A DNA stretch of 64,000 nucleotides from [Eubacterium] cellulosolvens LD2006 (GCF_000621585.1 NZ_KK211309.1:250244-314243), one strand, 5' to 3'; positions 25,059 through 34,540 are shown, numbered from the stretch's first letter. The notes: generated by a model not told the origin, from the letters alone. Program-made: numbers and translations.

Positions 25059-25073
25059 ATAGAATAATTCTAT
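25059..25073. promoter_or_regulatory. 7-1-7 palindrome, Fur/PerR-like box
   Basis: ATAGAATAATTCTAT is a perfect 7-1-7 inverted repeat, the geometry of Fur-family operators. It lies 160 bp upstream of the TAXI gene and overlaps a TATAGAAT promoter-like stretch. Binding is inference. Confidence 0.4.
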
Positions 25074-25170
25074 GTGCATTACGTTAATCCGGCAGTGACA
25101 CAGAGCAGCTAAGCTCAATTGTTTTTTCTTTTATTGTCCATGGAGGGAAGTGGAGGACAGCAAAAGAATC

Positions 25171-25179
25171 TGCTATAAA
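25171..25179 (+). promoter_or_regulatory. Extended -10 promoter element before the TAXI gene
   Basis: TGC-TATAAA forms an extended -10; no good -35 was found. It is about 55 bp before the start codon. Confidence 0.4.
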
Positions 25180-25234
25180 TAATAGCGCAAAAAGCGCCGG
25201 AACGTAAAATAAATGAGGCTAGGAGATAATTACA

Positions 25235-26206
25235 GTGAAAAAATTAAAGAGAAGCGTACTCGGTATGCTGCTTGTTCTGTCAATGGCATGTTCGCTGACC
25301 GGATGTTCTGCGTCCCGGGAACGAATGATGTTTGGCACAGGCGGAACAGCGGGAACGTATTACGCGTATGGCGGAGTCCTTGCGCAGTACATGAAGAATT
25401 ACGCGGGCGTGCGGGTGACAGCCGTGTCGACCGGAGGATCCAAAGTAAATATCCAGAGTATTCAGGACGGCGATTTCCAGCTGGGCTTCAGCCAGTCCGA
25501 CGTTCTTACCTACGCGTGGGAGGGAACCCGCGCATTTGAGAATGACGGACAGACCCACGACTTCCGCGTGCTCGGAGCCCTTTATGCCGAGACCGTACAG
25601 CTGATCACCATGGATGAGGATATCAACTCGGTGGAAGATCTGCGGGGAAAGAGCGTCTCCATCGGCGAGGCGGGTTCCGGTGTATATTTCAATGCCCTCG
25701 ATGTCCTCGACGGAGCAGGCATCGGGCTGCAGGATATCAAGCCGCAGTACCAGTCTTTCGAGGATTCCAAGGAGGCGCTCAAAGACGGAAAAGTAGACGC
25801 GGCCTTTATCGTGGCCGGCGCGCCGACAACGGCGATCACCGAGTTGGCCACGACGAACGGTGTGAAACTGATTGACATCAGCGGAGATCTTCAGAAGAAG
25901 ATTATCGAGGAATGCCCGTATTACAAACCGCTCGTCATCAAGGCCGGGACATACCCGAAACAGGAGAGAGATATCGAGACAATCACGGTCGAGGCAACGC
26001 TGCTCGTTTCTGCGAAAGCGGACAACGAGACCGTTTACAGACTCACAGCGGCTCTTTTTGACAACAAGAAGGAGATCACAAAAGAGAACGCGAAGGGTGA
26101 AGAACTCGATCTTGAGAATGCGTCCGGAATCAAGACCGTACCGTACCACGAGGGTGCCGCAAAGTACTACAAAGAACACGGCATCACGGTCAACACGAAG
26201 GAATAA
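25235..26206 (+). CDS. TAXI-type TRAP transporter solute-binding lipoprotein
   Basis: Extracytoplasmic receptor of a TRAP-associated TAXI transporter, 323 residues. The start is GTG behind TAGGAGATAA. The signal peptide ends in a lipobox LTGC (Cys about 24). The mature domain opens MMFGTGGTAGTYYAYGGVLAQ, the classic TAXI motif, with FGFSQSD-like and SIGEAGSGVYFNA segments typical of the fold. TAXI systems import organic acids or related solutes by a sodium or proton gradient. The fused permease follows 14 bp later. Substrate unknown. Confidence 0.93.
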   Translation: MKKLKRSVLGMLLVLSMACSLTGCSASRERMMFGTGGTAGTYYAYGGVLAQYMKNYAGVRVTAVSTGGSKVNIQSIQDGDFQLGFSQSDVLTYAWEGTRAFENDGQTHDFRVLGALYAETVQLITMDEDINSVEDLRGKSVSIGEAGSGVYFNALDVLDGAGIGLQDIKPQYQSFEDSKEALKDGKVDAAFIVAGAPTTAITELATTNGVKLIDISGDLQKKIIEECPYYKPLVIKAGTYPKQERDIETITVEATLLVSAKADNETVYRLTAALFDNKKEITKENAKGEELDLENASGIKTVPYHEGAAKYYKEHGITVNTKE

Positions 26207-26220
26207 GCAGGGGGAGAATC

Positions 26221-28254
26221 ATGACAGAAAAAGAGAGAAAAGCATTTGAGAGAGACCTGGTCGCGCAGGAAGACAGACGCAACCGGGAAGAGGAGGAAAA
26301 ACTCAATACCTATGATTCCTTTGTGAAGCCGGACCACACGATTCAGGAGGACATCGACACCGTAATGCGCAAGTACGATCGTGAGTCGAATACCAGAATC
26401 TGGGTCGGAAAACCGAAGGTGGCCATCAGCATCATTCTGGCCGCTTTCTCCGTGTGGTGTATCTATGTCACACTCTTTGCGACCTTTCTGGAGGAGATCC
26501 GTCTCACATCCTTTATGGGACTGATTATCCTGATGGGCTTTCTCATTTACCCGGCAAAAAAAGGCGCGCAGAAAGTTAACTACATGCCGATCGGAGACAT
26601 CATCTTTATGATTCTCGGAGCAGGTGCTTATTTTTACTTCACCTTCCATGCGACACAGATCATCAACCAGGGAACCAGATTCACCTGGTATCAGATTGTC
26701 ATCGGAATCGTCGGTGTCATCGCTCTGATTGAGGTGACCAGACGTTGTGTCGGAATCCCGATCCTCTGCGTGGCAGGATTTTTCCTGATTTACGCGTTGA
26801 GCTACGGCCTTACAAACCCGGATTTCTTCGGAAGAGTACGCTATCTGATCCGCAACCTCTTCTACACAAAGGAAGGAATTCTTTCCACACCGGTTAACGT
26901 CTGCTCGAAGTTTATTGTTGTCTTTATCATTTTCGGAGCGTTCCTTGAGAGAACAGGTATCTCGAACTTCTTCATCAATCTTGCGAACTGCGTCGCAGGA
27001 CGTTTTGCCGGAGGTCCGGCAAAGGTTGCGGTTATTTCTTCCGCCCTCTGCGGAATGGTATCCGGTTCTTCTGTTGGAAATACGGTAACAACCGGTTCCG
27101 TAACGATCCCGATGATGAAAAAGACCGGATACAAGTCGGAATTTGCAGGTGCCGTTGAGGCCGCATCTTCCACCGGCGGACAGATCATGCCGCCGATCAT
27201 GGGAGCTGCAGCATTCCTGATGGCGGACTTCGTCGGCGTTCCCTATTCCGATATCATCGGACGCGCGATCCTGCCGGCTGTTCTGTACTTTACGGGAATC
27301 TTCATCTCGGTTCACCTGGAGGCCAAGAAGCTCGGACTTCACGGTATCCCGAAGGAAGAGCTTCCGAAGTTCGGAAAACTGATCCGCAAGATCTACCTGC
27401 TTCTTCCGCTGGTAATGCTTGTTGTGTGGGTATCCGGAAACTATATGACGATGCAGAAGGCCGCATCCCTCGCGATCCTTCTCTCCATCGCGGTGAGTCT
27501 GATTGACAGGGAGAACCGCATCACGCCGCACAAGATCCTCGAGGCACTGGAGGCCGGAGGAAAGAGCGCGATCACCGTCGGCGCGGCCTGTGGTGTAGCC
27601 GGCATCATATCCGGAACAATCACCATGACCGGACTGGCCAACGATCTGATCAATGGAATCGTCGGTCTTGCCGGAAACCATCTGATCATCGCCCTCGTGC
27701 TCACGATGCTCTGCTGTATCATCCTCGGCATGGGTGTGCCGACAACAGCAAACTACTGTATCATGGCAGCTACGACGGCACCGATCCTGATTCGTATGGG
27801 TGTTCCGGTGATGGCAGCCCATTTCTTCGTATTCTACTTCGGAATCGTAGCGGATATCACTCCGCCGGTTGCTCTTGCTGCCTATGCGGGTTCCGCGATC
27901 GCGAAGTCCAATCCGATGAAGACCGCGTTCAACGCATCCAAGCTGGCGATCGCCGTATTCATCGTACCTTACGTATTCTGCTACAGTCCGCAGATGCTGC
28001 TTATCGATTCACATCCGGTTGAGGTAATCCAGATCGTTGTGACATCGCTGATCGGAATTTTCGGAATCTCCGCTGCGCTGGAGGGATATTGCTTCACAGC
28101 AATCCATCCGGTCTTCCGTGTTCTTGCGATCGTCGGCGGACTGCTTCTGATTATTCCGGGTCTTGTCACCGACGTCACAGGTCTTGCTCTTGTCATCGGT
28201 GTTCTGGTGATTCAGAAACTTCTTGCAGTCAGAAAAACAGCTGCAGCCGCATAA
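26221..28254 (+). CDS. TRAP transporter fused permease (4TM/12TM), TAXI type
   Basis: A 677-residue membrane protein combining the small and large TRAP membrane subunits. A charged cytoplasmic N-terminus of about 65 residues precedes four helices, then a DctM-like part beginning around FIVVFIIFGAFLERTG with the conserved GSSVGNTVTTGSVTIPMMKKTGYK and GGQIMPPIMGAAAF, then MGVPTTANYCIMAATTAPI in the second half. The C-terminal 90 residues resemble the DUF3394 extension found in this class. It is an operon partner of the TAXI receptor. Direction and solute are not readable. Confidence 0.93.
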   Translation: MTEKERKAFERDLVAQEDRRNREEEEKLNTYDSFVKPDHTIQEDIDTVMRKYDRESNTRIWVGKPKVAISIILAAFSVWCIYVTLFATFLEEIRLTSFMGLIILMGFLIYPAKKGAQKVNYMPIGDIIFMILGAGAYFYFTFHATQIINQGTRFTWYQIVIGIVGVIALIEVTRRCVGIPILCVAGFFLIYALSYGLTNPDFFGRVRYLIRNLFYTKEGILSTPVNVCSKFIVVFIIFGAFLERTGISNFFINLANCVAGRFAGGPAKVAVISSALCGMVSGSSVGNTVTTGSVTIPMMKKTGYKSEFAGAVEAASSTGGQIMPPIMGAAAFLMADFVGVPYSDIIGRAILPAVLYFTGIFISVHLEAKKLGLHGIPKEELPKFGKLIRKIYLLLPLVMLVVWVSGNYMTMQKAASLAILLSIAVSLIDRENRITPHKILEALEAGGKSAITVGAACGVAGIISGTITMTGLANDLINGIVGLAGNHLIIALVLTMLCCIILGMGVPTTANYCIMAATTAPILIRMGVPVMAAHFFVFYFGIVADITPPVALAAYAGSAIAKSNPMKTAFNASKLAIAVFIVPYVFCYSPQMLLIDSHPVEVIQIVVTSLIGIFGISAALEGYCFTAIHPVFRVLAIVGGLLLIIPGLVTDVTGLALVIGVLVIQKLLAVRKTAAAA

Positions 28255-28267
28255 ATATGTGCCGTTT

Positions 28268-28318
28268 GCCGTCAGCGTATCCTTCCGGTCGGGGGGGACG
28301 CTGCCGGCTTTTTTTTTC
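28268..28318 (+). terminator. Intrinsic terminator after the TRAP permease
   Basis: GCCG-TCAGCGT-(AT)CC pairs with GGACGCTG-CCGGC, followed by a T10-rich tract. Confidence 0.85.
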
Positions 28319-28400
28319 TAATCATGTCGTCCTGTAAAAAAGACTCTATACAGTAACCATAGCGTAATGAGAGTTTTCAGGAAAAAATGCGGCGTATCGG

Positions 28401-28429
28401 ATGACAGCAATCTGCAGATGCGATATAAT
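28401..28429 (+). promoter_or_regulatory. Promoter of guaA
   Basis: ATGACA (28401-28406), 17 bp, TATAAT (28424-28429). The leader then forms AACACCGA-CGCA-TCGGTGTT (28450-28469) before the AGAAAGGACAG ribosome binding site. No purine riboswitch core was recognised. Confidence 0.65.
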
Positions 28430-28498
28430 AAATTGCGTTTAGTTAGGAGAACACCGACGCATCGGTGTTTCCTTAGCATCCAGAGAAAGGACAGGTTT

Positions 28499-30055
28499 AT
28501 GGCACAGGATAATCAGGAAAAAGTAATTGTCATTGACTTCGGTGGACAGTACAATCAGCTGGTTGCGAGAAGAGTGCGTGAAGCAAACGTATATTGCGAG
28601 ATCTACTCTTACCGTACACCGCTCGATCAGATCAAAGCGATGAATCCGAAGGGAATCATTCTTACCGGCGGCCCGAACAGCGTATATGAAGAGGGCGCGG
28701 CTTCCGCTCCGAAGGAATTGTTTGAGATGGGAATTCCGGTTCTCGGTCTCTGCTACGGCGCGCAGCTCATGATGCATGTGCTCGGCGGAAAAGTGGAGAA
28801 GGCACCGGAGCGCGAGTACGGAAAGACGGAGATCATCGTTGACAATACGGCATCAGAAGTTTTCCGGAATGTCCCGGACAAGAGCATTGTCTGGATGAGC
28901 CATAATGACTATATATCCGCGATCGCAGACGGCTTTGTTGTTGACGCGCATACCGACAACTGCCCGTATGCAGCGGTAGAGAACGCAGAGAAGAAGCTCT
29001 ACGCCTTCCAGTATCATCCGGAGGTTCTTCACTCCGAGTACGGCCGTGAGATGCTCAAGAACTTTGTGCACAACGTATGCGGCTGTTCCGGTTCCTGGAG
29101 AATGGATGATTTCGCGGAGAACATGATCAAAGAGCTTCGCGAGAAAATCGGAGACGGAAAAGTACTGCTGGCTCTCTCCGGCGGTGTGGATTCTTCCGTT
29201 GCGGCAGGACTTCTGTCCCGTGCGGTAGGCAAAAACCTCACCTGCGTTTTTGTAGATCACGGTCTTCTTAGAAAAGATGAGGGAGACGAGGTAGAAGCTG
29301 TATTCGGTCCGTCCGGACAGTTCGATCTCAACTTCATCCGCGTTAATGCGCAGGAGAGATATTATAAGAAGCTGGCAGGCGTTACAGAGCCTGAGCAGAA
29401 GAGAAAAATCATCGGCGAGGAATTCATTCGTGTCTTCGAGGAAGAGGCGAAGAAGATCGGCGCTGTTGACTATCTTGCACAGGGAACGATCTATCCGGAC
29501 GTTGTGGAGTCCGGTCTCGGCGGAGAGTCCGCTACGATCAAATCCCATCACAATGTCGGAGGACTGCCGGATTTCGTTGATTTCAAGGAGATCGTAGAGC
29601 CGCTTCGCAACCTTTTCAAAGATGAGGTACGTAAAGTGGGTCTTCATCTCGGAATTCCGGAGAAGCTTGTCTTCAGACAGCCGTTCCCTGGACCGGGTCT
29701 CGGCATCCGTATCATCGGTGAAGTAACCGCTGAGAAGGTAAAGATTGTTCAGGACGCAGACGCGATCTACCGTGAGGAGATCGACAACGCCGGACTCAAC
29801 GCGACAATCGGTCAGTACTTCGCGGCACTCACCAATATGCGTTCCGTCGGCGTCATGGGTGATGAGAGAACTTATGATTACGCGATTGCTCTTCGCGCTG
29901 TCAATACGGTCGACTTCATGACCGCAGACGCAGCAGAGATCCCGTTCGAGGTACTTAAGAAAGTCACAAACAGAATCGTAAACGAGGTAGACCATGTCAA
30001 CCGCGTATTCTACGACATCACGAGCAAACCGCCGGGAACGATTGAGTTCGAATAA
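28499..30055 (+). CDS. guaA: GMP synthase (glutamine-hydrolysing)
   Basis: Converts XMP to GMP. The 518-residue protein starts at the ATG at 28499, behind GAAAGGACAGG; the frame extends 5' through the promoter and is not coding there. The class I amidotransferase domain has the nucleophile in GLCYGAQLM and the His-Glu pair in YHPEV. The PP-loop synthetase domain follows with LSGGVDSSV, and the C-terminal dimerisation domain ends KPPGTIEFE as in other GuaA proteins. It is a monocistronic unit between two terminators. Confidence 0.97.
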   Translation: MAQDNQEKVIVIDFGGQYNQLVARRVREANVYCEIYSYRTPLDQIKAMNPKGIILTGGPNSVYEEGAASAPKELFEMGIPVLGLCYGAQLMMHVLGGKVEKAPEREYGKTEIIVDNTASEVFRNVPDKSIVWMSHNDYISAIADGFVVDAHTDNCPYAAVENAEKKLYAFQYHPEVLHSEYGREMLKNFVHNVCGCSGSWRMDDFAENMIKELREKIGDGKVLLALSGGVDSSVAAGLLSRAVGKNLTCVFVDHGLLRKDEGDEVEAVFGPSGQFDLNFIRVNAQERYYKKLAGVTEPEQKRKIIGEEFIRVFEEEAKKIGAVDYLAQGTIYPDVVESGLGGESATIKSHHNVGGLPDFVDFKEIVEPLRNLFKDEVRKVGLHLGIPEKLVFRQPFPGPGLGIRIIGEVTAEKVKIVQDADAIYREEIDNAGLNATIGQYFAALTNMRSVGVMGDERTYDYAIALRAVNTVDFMTADAAEIPFEVLKKVTNRIVNEVDHVNRVFYDITSKPPGTIEFE

Positions 30056-30126
30056 AAAAGAGAGAACGTATCCGGAATGATGAAGGCATAGGCGTATCAC
30101 GACTATATCTCAATCATGCAAAAGTA

Positions 30127-30173
30127 AGAGGCAGAAACCGATTGGACTTCCAATGGGTTTCTGCCTCTTTCGG
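30127..30173. terminator. Bidirectional terminator between guaA and the methyltransferase
   Basis: AAGAGGCAGAAACC (30127-30140) and GGTTTCTGCCTCTT (30157-30170) are perfect 14-bp arms with an inner ATTGG/CCAAT. TTT follows on the plus strand and TTACTTTT on the minus strand. It serves two convergent genes. Confidence 0.85.
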
Positions 30174-30193
30174 CATATATCTGTTTGCGTTTT

Positions 30194-30982
30194 TTATTTT
30201 TTCACTGTCAGTTCCGCGACGGACACATAGTGTTTGATGGTGAAGGATTCCGGCGTGTTCTCCAGGAGCATCTTCCGGTGTTCCGCATCCCAGAATGCCA
30301 GTTCCTCCGGCGTAAGAGAGGCGCCGACACCTCTGCAGGCGCGCATCCTTCCGTGCCAGCTTTCCCTGGTGAAGGGAACGTCCACCCGGAATTCTTTTCT
30401 TGAGGTGAGATGGAAGCGAGTCAGGTATTCGTCGGGGACAAGCACCGGGTGAACCGTGTCGTTGCAACCGGTCCAGCCGGGGTTGTATTTGAGAATGAGT
30501 TTCTCGCTTTGCGCCGCCGTCTCGTCCTCGAAGGGCAGCCAGCCCATGTAGAGGATCAGAAATTTTCCGCCTTTTTTCAGCATGTCTGCGAAGTTCACCG
30601 ATGTAATCTCATGGTTGAGATACCAGATACACTGACAGGCTGTGATCACATCGAAGGTTTCGGAGGGGAAGGAGACAGCCTCCGCTTCGGAGGCAAAGAA
30701 ATCGATGTTCATGCCGGCTTCCTTGGCGAGACGTTTGGCCTGCTCGATCTGGTTCTCTGCAATATCACTTCCTGTCCAGATTGCGCCGTAGCGGTACATA
30801 TTCCGGGGGAGAACGCCGGTGCCGGTGCCGATGTCCAGAACCTTCTGTCCGTCCCTGCACAGACCGAGCTGCAGGATATAATCATAGAATTCCTGTGGGT
30901 AGATATCTCTGTATTTCGCGTAATCTCCGGAAGTTTTTCCCCAGTCAAAAGCTTTTCCCTTGTCGATGTCTTTAATGGTCAT
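30194..30982 (-). CDS. Class I SAM-dependent methyltransferase
   Basis: A 262-residue Rossmann-fold methyltransferase. Motif I is VLDIGTGTGVLP, the acidic post-I loop is GSDIAENQIEQAKRLA, and motif IV-like CQCIWYLNH follows. It resembles UbiE/SmtA-type small-molecule methyltransferases; the acceptor cannot be told. It reads divergently from the FAD oxidoreductase-TetR operon, and the shared 270-bp region holds two TetR-type palindromes, so co-regulation is possible. The promoter is at 31008-31035 on the minus strand. Confidence 0.88.
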   Translation of the reverse strand: MTIKDIDKGKAFDWGKTSGDYAKYRDIYPQEFYDYILQLGLCRDGQKVLDIGTGTGVLPRNMYRYGAIWTGSDIAENQIEQAKRLAKEAGMNIDFFASEAEAVSFPSETFDVITACQCIWYLNHEITSVNFADMLKKGGKFLILYMGWLPFEDETAAQSEKLILKYNPGWTGCNDTVHPVLVPDEYLTRFHLTSRKEFRVDVPFTRESWHGRMRACRGVGASLTPEELAFWDAEHRKMLLENTPESFTIKHYVSVAELTVKK

Positions 30983-31007
30983 GGCGTCACCTTATCTTTA
31001 TCAATGA

Positions 31008-31035
31008 ATTGTATATAATATGTTTCATATTGTAA
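31008..31035 (-). promoter_or_regulatory. Promoter of the methyltransferase gene
   Basis: On the minus strand, TTACAA (31035-31030), 16 bp, TACAAT (31013-31008), about 25 bp before the start codon. Confidence 0.5.
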
Positions 31036-31073
31036 CATGGCACCCCGCAGTCTGTACAGATGCGGAGATTTTT

Positions 31074-31091
31074 GTTGAATTTATATTCAAC
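31074..31091. promoter_or_regulatory. TetR-type operator 1
   Basis: GTTGAAT-TTAT-ATTCAAC is a perfect 7-bp inverted repeat with a 4-bp centre, ending 5 bp before the -35 box. It has the same arms and spacing as operator 2. Confidence 0.65.
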
Positions 31092-31096
31092 GAGTC

Positions 31097-31125
31097 TTGA
31101 CAGAGGAGCCGAAGGGATCTATACT
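31097..31125 (+). promoter_or_regulatory. Promoter of the FAD oxidoreductase-TetR operon
   Basis: TTGACA (31097-31102), 17 bp, TATACT (31120-31125). It sits between the two matching palindromes. Confidence 0.8.
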
Positions 31126-31137
31126 GAACACATATTC

Positions 31138-31155
31138 ATTGAATGGCGATTCAAT
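31138..31155. promoter_or_regulatory. TetR-type operator 2
   Basis: ATTGAAT-GGCG-ATTCAAT has the same TTGAAT-N4-ATTCAA core as operator 1, 64 bp downstream and just past the expected transcription start. Confidence 0.65.
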
Positions 31156-31255
31156 AAAAGGCCGGAGGGGCGGTCGATGGAACGTGGCACAGCAATGAGG
31201 AATAAACAAAAAGTGCAGGAAAGGCAACACAGGCAAGAAAGGTTAGGAACGGGGA

Positions 31256-32749
31256 ATGAGGGAGAAGAGAGACAGAGTAGTAGTGATCGGCGGCGGAATT
31301 GCAGGATTGTCGGCAGGCATTTACGCGTTAAGGGCAGGGTTTGATTGCGCGATTTATGAGAAGAATGCCATTCCGGGCGGAGAGTGTATCGGCTGGAACC
31401 GAAAGGGATTTCACATTGACAACTGTATTCACTGGCTGACAGGAACGAAGAAGGGAACCGGTTTATACGATGTATGGAAGACGGTGGGGGCTCTTAGCGA
31501 TGATACGGAATATGCGCCGATCGACTCCTTTTATTCCTCTGTCTGCAACGGACAGATCGTGACCTTATGGAATGATCTGGAGAGGACAGAAAGGGAGTTT
31601 CTGGCTGTTGCGCCGGAGGACGAGGAGGAGATCCGAAAGTTTATCCGCTATGTCGAGTATTCGAAGCAGTGTATCTATCCGGCGGAGAAACCGATGGAGA
31701 TGTGGGGCATCAGAGATTATATCTCCATGGGCAAAGAGATGGCGGACTTCCCGAAGGTGATGAAGGAACTGGGCAAAAGCTCCATCGAAGATTACAGTAA
31801 GCGGTTCAGATCTCCGATTCTTCGGAAACTCCTGTGTGACTATCTTCCGAAGGAGTACGGAGCGATTTCCCTCTTCGTATCCTATGCGTCGATCGCGGAC
31901 GGAAACGGAAAGGTTCCGATGGGAGCATCCCTGCAGCTGTCCCTCCGCATGGAGAAGAAATTTAAGGAGCTCGGCGGAGAGATCTTCTATCAGACGGGAG
32001 TGGAGGAGATCATGATCGAAAGGAAAAGAGCAGTGGGTGTGAAACTCTCCGACGGACGTCTGATGGAGGCGGATTACATCATTCCGGCGATTGATTTTTA
32101 TCCGCTGTTCCACAAACTCCTTCCGGCGAAATACATGCCGAAAAGTCTTCGGGGAGCCTACGAGACTCCGGAGGATTATCCGGTGACCAGCGGTTTTCAG
32201 GTGGCCTACGCCGTGGATGTGGATTTTTCCTGCAGAGAGACGGTCTTTGTGGATATCGAACCGCTGAAGGTGGGAAAACACACCTTTGACAGAATGTATA
32301 TAAAAGCCTACGGCTATGATCCTCTCTGTGTCAAAGACGGCCGTCAGGTCATTCAGACCTGCATCACCCAGAGCGATGAGGATTACAAGTACTGGAAGGG
32401 GCTGTCCGGGGAGGAATACCGGGAGACGAAAGATCGTCTGGTACAGGAGATCACCCGTCGGATTGCAGAGAAGTATCCGGAGCTTGAAGGAAAGCTGGAG
32501 GTTCTGGATGCCTGGACGCCTCTGACCTATGAGAGATATTGCGGCGCCTATCACGGGGGCTACATGAGCTTTATCACAAAACCTGCGAGCAAAAAGGTCA
32601 AAATCAAGGGCAAACTCAAAGGAATCGACAACCTTTATCTTGCCGGACAGTGGACGACTTCCCCGGGAGGACTTCCGGTGGCAGTCACCAGCGGAAAGTT
32701 TGCGGTACAGAGAATACGGAAGAGTCAGAAGAGGTCAATTGAGATATGA
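31256..32749 (+). CDS. FAD-dependent oxidoreductase, phytoene desaturase-like
   Basis: A 497-residue flavoprotein of the amine oxidase/CrtI superfamily. The N-terminus VVVIGGGIAGLSAGIYALRAGFDCAIYEKN is the dinucleotide-binding fold with the ribose-binding Glu, followed by PGGECIGW. The C-terminus NLYLAGQWTTSPGGLPVAVTSGK is the FAD-closing motif of CrtI and retinol saturase-like enzymes. The substrate is unknown; such proteins act on carotenoids, sterol-like or fatty substrates. Its stop overlaps the TetR gene (ATGA). The operon promoter is flanked by paired palindromes, implying induction by a ligand of that TetR. Confidence 0.85.
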   Translation: MREKRDRVVVIGGGIAGLSAGIYALRAGFDCAIYEKNAIPGGECIGWNRKGFHIDNCIHWLTGTKKGTGLYDVWKTVGALSDDTEYAPIDSFYSSVCNGQIVTLWNDLERTEREFLAVAPEDEEEIRKFIRYVEYSKQCIYPAEKPMEMWGIRDYISMGKEMADFPKVMKELGKSSIEDYSKRFRSPILRKLLCDYLPKEYGAISLFVSYASIADGNGKVPMGASLQLSLRMEKKFKELGGEIFYQTGVEEIMIERKRAVGVKLSDGRLMEADYIIPAIDFYPLFHKLLPAKYMPKSLRGAYETPEDYPVTSGFQVAYAVDVDFSCRETVFVDIEPLKVGKHTFDRMYIKAYGYDPLCVKDGRQVIQTCITQSDEDYKYWKGLSGEEYRETKDRLVQEITRRIAEKYPELEGKLEVLDAWTPLTYERYCGAYHGGYMSFITKPASKKVKIKGKLKGIDNLYLAGQWTTSPGGLPVAVTSGKFAVQRIRKSQKRSIEI

Positions 32750-33312
32750 CAAGACAGGAGCAGAAGGAAGAACGAAGGAAGGCAATTCTGATGACGGGAT
32801 TGAAGCTCTTTGTGGAGCGTGGCTACCACGAGACAAAGATCGCGGATATCGCGGCTGCCGTGCCCATGAGCACGGGGCTGATGTTTCATTATTTCGCGTC
32901 CAAAGAAGAACTTCTCGTTGAGATTATCCGCATGGGCGCCGAGGGAACAAAGGCAGCGGACTACGTTCCCGGCGTGCCGCCGGATCAGTTTCTCACCGGC
33001 TTTTTGCGGCAGCTGTTTTCCTATGCAAAGGAGCAGCCGATGGTTTTCTATATCTTTGTGCTGATGGGGCAGGCAAGAAGAGGAGGAATGCCCGAGGAAG
33101 CCGGAGAAATCGCCAATTCGGTAAATGTGGTTGGAAATACGGTGGAGCTGATTCGTGCCGGTCAGGAGCATGGACTGTTTCGCGAAGGCGATCCGCTCAC
33201 GATGTCCAAGTGCTTCTGGGCGTCTGTGCAGGGGGTCATGGAAGAGATGGCGGTGGATCCTTTGATGCAGCCACCGGATCCGGAGTGGCTGGTAGCGATC
33301 TTGCGGAAGTGA
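32746..33312 (+). CDS. TetR-family transcriptional regulator
   Basis: A 188-residue regulator with an N-terminal helix-turn-helix (about residues 10-55: AILMTGLKLFVERGYHETKIADIAAAVPMS followed by FHYFASKEELL) and a helical ligand domain. It overlaps the oxidoreductase gene by 4 bp and most likely binds the TTGAAT-N4-ATTCAA palindromes at 31074 and 31138 to control both genes. The ligand is unknown. GGAAGTGA/TCACTTCC arms (33305-33341) span its stop codon and may form a weak termination hairpin. Confidence 0.88.
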   Translation: MTRQEQKEERRKAILMTGLKLFVERGYHETKIADIAAAVPMSTGLMFHYFASKEELLVEIIRMGAEGTKAADYVPGVPPDQFLTGFLRQLFSYAKEQPMVFYIFVLMGQARRGGMPEEAGEIANSVNVVGNTVELIRAGQEHGLFREGDPLTMSKCFWASVQGVMEEMAVDPLMQPPDPEWLVAILRK

Positions 33313-33414
33313 TGCATGAACTGCGCATTCCTGTCACTTCCCCGGCGTTCGTGTGACAGTTTTCCGGAGTCGGTCTTTCCGTTTTTTTCTGAAAATTCCT
33401 TTAAAATTAGAAAG

Positions 33415-33454
33415 TTGTACCGGATAACGAGGTGTATTATACTGAAACCAGTAT
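33415..33454 (+). promoter_or_regulatory. Promoter and palindrome before the glycosyltransferases
   Basis: TTGTAC (33415-33420), 17 bp, TATACT (33438-33443). The -10 box overlaps an inverted repeat ATACTG-AAAC-CAGTAT (33439-33454), a possible operator. Confidence 0.5.
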
Positions 33455-33505
33455 GATTTATATTGAATAGATATCGAATGGATCGCGCAGTGAAAGAAGA
33501 GGGGG

Positions 33506-34540
33506 ATGGTGATGTTTTTTTCTATACTGGTTCCTGTATATAACGTAGAGAAATATTTGCGGGAATGTCTGGAGAGTATCCGGCGGCAGACATTTGAAGA
33601 CTTTGAAGTGATCGTTGTCGATGACGGATCTACCGATGCTTCTTCAGTGATCTGCGATGAATACGCGGCGATGGATGAGCGCTTTCGGGTGTTTCACAGG
33701 GAAAACGGAGGGATTACGTCCGTAAGAAAGGCAGGAGCGGCGCGTGCGTCGGGGGAGTATCTGGTCAACGTTGATGGAGATGACGTGATTGAAGAGGATT
33801 TTCTCTTTGAAATGCACCGGCTGATTACAGAAAAATCTCCGGACCTGATCGCCTGCGGGCGTAAGCTGATCACAGAAAACGGAGAGTTTTTGCTGGAATG
33901 GCTGAACGATATCGAGGAAGGATATTATGCAGGTGAATCTTTGACGGTTTTCACCTCAAAACTGCTTTACGATAAAAACAGAGAAGGGTTTAACTGCGGC
34001 TGCGTGGGCTGGGGAATCACGACGAAAATTGTAAAAACTTCTATTTTTAAGGAATGCATAAATAAAGTCGATAACCGTGTGGTAAAGGGCGAGGATCTTG
34101 TTGCGTTTTTGTATATGATGCAGAAAGCAAAATCGGTGTTGACTTCGAATTACAGCGGATATCATTACCGGCAGCAACCGTCCTCGATCATGCATACCCA
34201 TCAGATGGAGGATCTGCACAGGCAGGCGATTCTTCGGGATGAGATCTACCGGGGAGTCGGAACTGACAGCGCGATGATAAGCCGGGCATCGGTGTGCGTT
34301 TTTGCAGAGACGTATAAGCTTCTTTTGCAACTGATTGGACCGGCCACAAGCTATCGGCAGTTCATGGACATTATTCAGGTAATAGAGAACTATCATCTCT
34401 TTGACTGTATCAAAAAAATGGACATTTTTCGACAGAGATTTTCCTTTACGGGAATGATGAAGGTGCTGGTTGTCCGATTCAGATGCTGGTGGATTCTCTA
34501 CAACTATGAGATGAGAAAGATGAAAAGAGAACTGGCGTGA
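33506..34540 (+). CDS. Family 2 glycosyltransferase (first of a tandem pair)
   Basis: A 344-residue GT-A enzyme. The N-terminus FFSILVPVYNVEKYLRECLESI with VIVVDDGSTD and the metal-binding VDGDD (DxD-like) defines family 2. It lacks membrane helices. The start is ATG 33506, or 33512, which sits better behind GAGGGGG. The downstream gene at 34625 encodes a close paralog over the whole length, with shared segments such as EGFNCGCV, SGYHYR and HLFDCIKKM. The acceptor and sugar are unknown; likely cell-surface polysaccharide or glycolipid decoration. Confidence 0.9.
   Translation: MVMFFSILVPVYNVEKYLRECLESIRRQTFEDFEVIVVDDGSTDASSVICDEYAAMDERFRVFHRENGGITSVRKAGAARASGEYLVNVDGDDVIEEDFLFEMHRLITEKSPDLIACGRKLITENGEFLLEWLNDIEEGYYAGESLTVFTSKLLYDKNREGFNCGCVGWGITTKIVKTSIFKECINKVDNRVVKGEDLVAFLYMMQKAKSVLTSNYSGYHYRQQPSSIMHTHQMEDLHRQAILRDEIYRGVGTDSAMISRASVCVFAETYKLLLQLIGPATSYRQFMDIIQVIENYHLFDCIKKMDIFRQRFSFTGMMKVLVVRFRCWWILYNYEMRKMKRELA

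Noticed and set aside
26167-27822. 551-codon antisense frame over the TRAP permease, and 517 codons antisense over the tubulin-like gene (60795-62348).
   Set aside because: Low-complexity His/Arg/Asp-rich translations with no domain signatures or ribosome binding sites; the sense genes have clear family motifs.
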